From: Elmis aenea
Lineage: Eukaryota; Arthropoda; Insecta; Coleoptera; Elmidae
Length of the DNA stretch: 64,000 bases
Assembly: GCA_947652605.1 (NCBI GenBank)
Contig: OX393583.1
Coordinates: 14,735,222-14,799,221, forward strand
Direction: 5' to 3'
The notes below the pieces were generated by a model that did no database searches, was not told where the DNA came from, and was given only the letters and a program-made list of their open reading frames with translations. Every line of letters begins with the position of its first letter. The stretch's first letter is position 1. Made by a program: the position numbers and the translations under genes. Shown one piece after another: positions 60,256 through 64,000 of the stretch.

Positions 60256-60602
60256 TCTACACAATTGTTATAACTATATTAAGGTAATTTTAAGGTGTAG
60301 ATAAACACTAAGATTTGTAAATGGAACGAATCGTTGACCTTTTTCATGCAAACTTTTTAACAGGCAGATCGCGATTAGTACGAGCGATTTGGACAGAGAA
60401 AACTTCATGCCTTCAAATCTTTACTGTTTGAAATTGCTATAATGTAAAAAAAAATTACCATTCAAATTCTCGTGAATAGCGACCTACCTACAATTTATAA
60501 TTGTACAATTTTTATATGCTGTGCAAATTATCACAACTACACTTTAAAGAGCTTAATAATTTTTTTACCAATTCTAGATTTTTGCTAGGTACAATATATC
60601 TG
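60256..60602. other. Rapsyn 3' UTR and flank
   Basis: AT-rich, with no consensus poly(A) signal that I can single out before the mariner-type element at 60603. Confidence 0.5.
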
Positions 60603-62512
60603 CAGGGTGCACCACGACCCTAAGATTCTTCGATAACTCCTTTATCAATGAAAATATTTAATACAAAAATTGTGCGAATCTATTTTCTACATAACCTAAA
60701 ATTATTTTCAAATGTACAGGGTGTTTCGTTTAAGCGGCACATATAAAAATGTAATTTTTTTAAATAGAACACCCTGTATATTTTTACATTTTTGGATTCT
60801 TCCTAAAATTTACTTTAAAAAATGTATAAGGTTATATGGGTCTTACTCTTAAGTCAACCGTTTTCGTGAAATTTACATTTTTATGAAATTGTTTAGCAAT
60901 ACAGCACTTTCAATTGTTTTTGATATGTAAGTTATTTAAAAAGGCAGTACAATTACGTTTAAAAATTAGATTGACCATAGATTATTTAACACTTTGCGCT
61001 AGCTACATTTTAAAAATATATACAGGCTGTTTTTTACGCTTGGTCAAACTTGTGAAACTTTAAACATCGATAAGTCATTTTTCTTAAATGCAACACCCTG
61101 TATATTCTTACATTTTCTTGTAGAGAATTTAATTGTCTTTCGAAATTATTAAGCATGTCCTATACCTAAAGTTAATATTTTTCGAGCTATCTCGATTTTT
61201 ATTAGTATTACTAAGGCAATTGAAATATTTTAAAGTCGGCCATGGAAGTAAGTCGTAATTTTTCAAAGAATTTTTAAACAAGAGGCTAAAAATGTACCCC
61301 ATTTTTCCGAAATTTATCGTAGATATAAATTGTTCAAAATTATGTCCTTGTTCTACGCACAGCCGTAGACGTTGTCTGAAAGACTCTAGCACCCTTTATA
61401 ACATTTCGGGGGTTATACCATCAAAAGCAACACGAATCCTATTCTGCATATCTTTAGCAATTGTTGGGGGGTCGATACACCTGTTTTATGTGTCCCCACA
61501 AAAATAAATCTATAGTGGTAAGATCAGGTGACCTAGGTGGCCAGGAGATTGGTCTACCTCGCCCTATCCATCTATTAGGATATTCGGCAACTGCATTACT
61601 TGCTGTGTTGCTTTTAATGGTATAACCCCCGGAAATGTTATCAAGAGTGCTAGAGTTTTTCAGACAACGTCTACGGCTGTGCGTAGAACATGAACAAGGA
61701 TATAATTTTGAACAATTTATACGATACATTTTGGGAAAAATGGGTACATTATTAGTCTAAAATTAAAGTTGCAGCTCTTTTTATTCTTTTGTTTAAAAAT
61801 TCTTTGAAAAATTACGACTTACCTCCATGGCCGACTTTAAAATATTTCAATTGCCTTAGTAATACTAATAAAAATCGAGATAGCTCGAAAAATATTAACT
61901 TTAGGTATAGGACATGCTTAATAATTTCGAAAGACAATTAAATTCTCTACAAGAAAATGTAAAAATATACAGGGTGTTGTATTTAAGAAAAATGACTTAT
62001 CTATGTTTAAAGTTTCACAAGTTTGACCAAGCGTAAAAACACCCTGTATAGAATTTTTTAAATGTAGCTAGCGCAAAGTGTTAAATAATCTATGGTCAAT
62101 CTAATTTTTAAACGTAATTGTACTGCCTTTTTAAATAACTTACATATCAAAAACAATTGAAAGTGCTGTATTGCTAAAAAATTTCATAAAAATGTAAATT
62201 TCACAAAACGGTTGACTTAAGACCCATATAATCTTATACATTTTTTAAAGTAAATTTTAAGAGGAATCCAAAAATGTAAAAATATACAGGGTGTTCTATT
62301 TAAAATTTCAAAATTTGAGTCCGTTTCCGGTTGAACCGGAAGTCGTATTGCAACCTTAATATTTTCATCGTATCCGAAAAATACCATAACGCTCAGATAC
62401 AAAATTTTGGTTATGTAGAAAATAGATTCGCACAATATTTGTATTAAATATTTTTTTATATTTTCATTAATAAAAAAGCTATCGAAGAATCTCAGGGTCG
62501 TGGTGCACCCTG
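60603..62512 (-). mobile_element. Long-TIR mariner derivative (CAGGGTGCACCACGACCC)
   Basis: CAGGGTGCACCACGACCC mirrors GGGTCGTGGTGCACCCTG. The right side has TA; the left is TG, a likely mutated TA. The arms are about 690 bp and contain a further nested terminus pair (ACAGGCTGTTTTTTACGCTT / AGCGTAAAAACACCCTG). Confidence 0.9.
61296..61730 (-). pseudogene. Mariner transposase C-terminus with inverted duplication of its last part
   Basis: The minus frame reads AEYPNRWIGRGRPISWPPRS, PDLTTIDLFLWGHIKQV, then after a frameshift MLESFRQRLRLCVEQGHNFE. SPDLTTIDLF holds the last catalytic aspartate. The final block (QRLRLCVEQ, 61330-61400) is present again in opposite orientation at 61650-61730, so the palindrome arms have captured the 3' end of the gene. 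N-terminal and central parts are missing. Confidence 0.85.
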
Positions 62513-62514
62513 TA

Positions 62515-63328
62515 TAGACTGTACGCTTTTTGTGGACTAATGGTGCCTTTTCACTTAAGAATAACTATTGAGACTAACTCTCAATTGTTACTCTCAAGTA
62601 ACTATCGAGAATCAAACAATAATTAAAAACCACTTTTGCTCGTAGTTTAGCCGTCTTTAAAAATATTGACTTGAAATTTGGACGTTAGCGGAGCGTAGCG
62701 GATGCGAATATACTATTTAAAAATTAGCGAAATCCGTTAGTGGGTTTTCGAGTTTTGGCGATTTTTATTGTAAAACATTTTAAAACCCTCCCGTAGTATA
62801 TCCAGGTACAGATCGCGTGAGTTCGTTACTAACATCGCGCCGGGCCCCCGCAAGGGGCCGCAGCTAAAAAACAAACACGTTCTTAATTTGCAAGAATCGA
62901 GCTCGCTGATGGTCCAAGAATCAACTTTCTACGACAAATAATTACAAAGTTATGAACGTTTAGAGATATTGCATATTTATCACATTTAAATACGTACATG
63001 TAATTTCGTGCGCAAACAAAAGTGTTAGTATTCCTTTCCGTGTGAACTTGATCAAATAGCTCGAACACATATTTACCGAGCAATGGACGATTTCCTTGGG
63101 GTTTGCTATTTGACGCGGCAACAAAAGAATTTAATCCGAAATTTTTATCAAGTTTTTTGTTTTGTGCGAAGCGAATTCGGCGTATCAAATTGAGAGTTTA
63201 TCTATCGTTAAACGTAAAGCAATCTTTCCTCTTCTTAAAAATGTTATCGAGTTATGAACGATTTCGTGAAAAGAGGCAATTTCAACGGCCAATTGCTTTT
63301 TTTTCAACAAAATTGCACAAAAGTTGTA
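62515..63328. other. No recognisable gene
   Basis: Intergenic. A GC patch (GCGCCGGGCCCCCGCAAGGG) near 62838 and overlapping short ORFs on both strands lack domains. Confidence 0.45.
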
Positions 63329-63737
63329 CAGGGTGGTCCAAATTCGATGGGATTGCATGGGTATCTCGGTTAATATTTAAGATAGAGAAACGGTTAAATT
63401 ACCAAAAATGTGCAGTTTTTTGAGACAAACTCAGGACCGTTTTCAAAAATATTCTATCATTTCCGGTTTTCGAGTTATTGAATGAAAAGTGTTTTTTGTC
63501 ATATTAATAATGTGTCATATCTCCGTTATTGTTGTAAATAACAAAAATATTGATGAAGATTATTTTTAGATATTTTTGTTTAATTTGACTATACTAAAAA
63601 AAAAATTTACGCTTGCCGTTAAAAAGTTATGACACAAACTTACCTTTTTTTAAATGGGAGCGATAGTTGGCTATGTTTCTTTATCTTAAATATTAACCGA
63701 GATGTCCATGCAATCCCATTGAATTTGGACCATCCTG
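63329..63737. mobile_element. MITE with TIRs (CAGGGTGGTCCAAATTCGAT)
   Basis: CAGGGTGGTCCAAATTCGAT mirrors TTGAATTTGGACCATCCTG, flanked by TA on both sides. The arms share GGGATTGCATGG and TCGGTTAATATTTAAGATA and their complements. No gene. Confidence 0.92.
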
Positions 63738-63739
63738 TA

Positions 63740-64000
63740 CGCGTTTTGCGGAGCCATTGCAAAATTTACTATTGCGCACTTTTCGTGAATAGTGAAAAGA
63801 ACCTTGCTCCTTCTAATATCTAAAGATATTTAAATTCGGTTCAGTGGTTTTCGAGTTATGAATGATTTCGTGAGATGATGCGATTTTAGCGGCCGCTCGA
63901 CTAATTTGCAACGGTCAAACCTTCTCTAATTTAATTTTTTTGATAACCTGTTGTACAATTTAGATTCACCAATTTTTCCCTTTAAGATAATATAATATAA
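63740..64000. other. No recognisable feature
   Basis: Flanking AT-rich sequence to the window end. Confidence 0.4.

Overview
This is nuclear DNA of an insect, possibly a large-genome beetle (the order is a guess). It is AT-rich, has one host gene with very long introns, and is otherwise dense with nested transposable elements. The host gene is a rapsyn homologue (43-kDa receptor-associated protein of the synapse) on the + strand. I can follow seven coding exons from 14494 to 60255. They splice in frame with GT-AG junctions into the last 352 residues: a TPR array followed by a C-terminal RING-type zinc finger. The N-terminal exons are not visible and probably lie upstream of the window. Introns are about 17.2, 11.0, 2.8, 0.08, 5.5 and 8.0 kb.

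Layout. 1-4750: a 5'-truncated LINE on the minus strand, with ORF1 and ORF2 joined at a slippery heptamer, and a long-ORF LINE on the plus strand. 4749-13775: two adjacent unclassified elements lodged between (TA)n tracts. The second contains a nuclear copy of mitochondrial 12S rRNA and a long-TIR Tc1/mariner element. Intron 14678-31901: a three-level nest (hAT containing PIF/Harbinger containing LINE), a 5'-truncated Gypsy-type LTR element, a Harbinger with a piggyBac fragment inside, and a giant palindrome holding a solo LTR. Intron 32030-43077: foldback elements, a MULE remnant, an hAT (ZBED5-like) pseudogene split by a LINE, a DD41D Tc1/mariner element whose transposase carries a perfect 93-bp-arm palindrome, and a piggyBac element with TTAA ends. 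Later introns hold mariner remnants, a LINE with an exact 82-bp target-site duplication, another Harbinger, and a tandem duplication (about 52475-59460) whose two halves carry different insertions. The 3' flank has more long-TIR mariner derivatives.

Only rapsyn is convincing host coding sequence. The most unusual points are the perfect palindrome in the transposase, the LINE frameshift site, the two (TA)n-lodged elements, the convergent DDE/MADF gene pairs of the Harbingers, the tandemly dimerised unclassified repeat, and the duplicated intron segment that supplies empty-site controls for the insertions.
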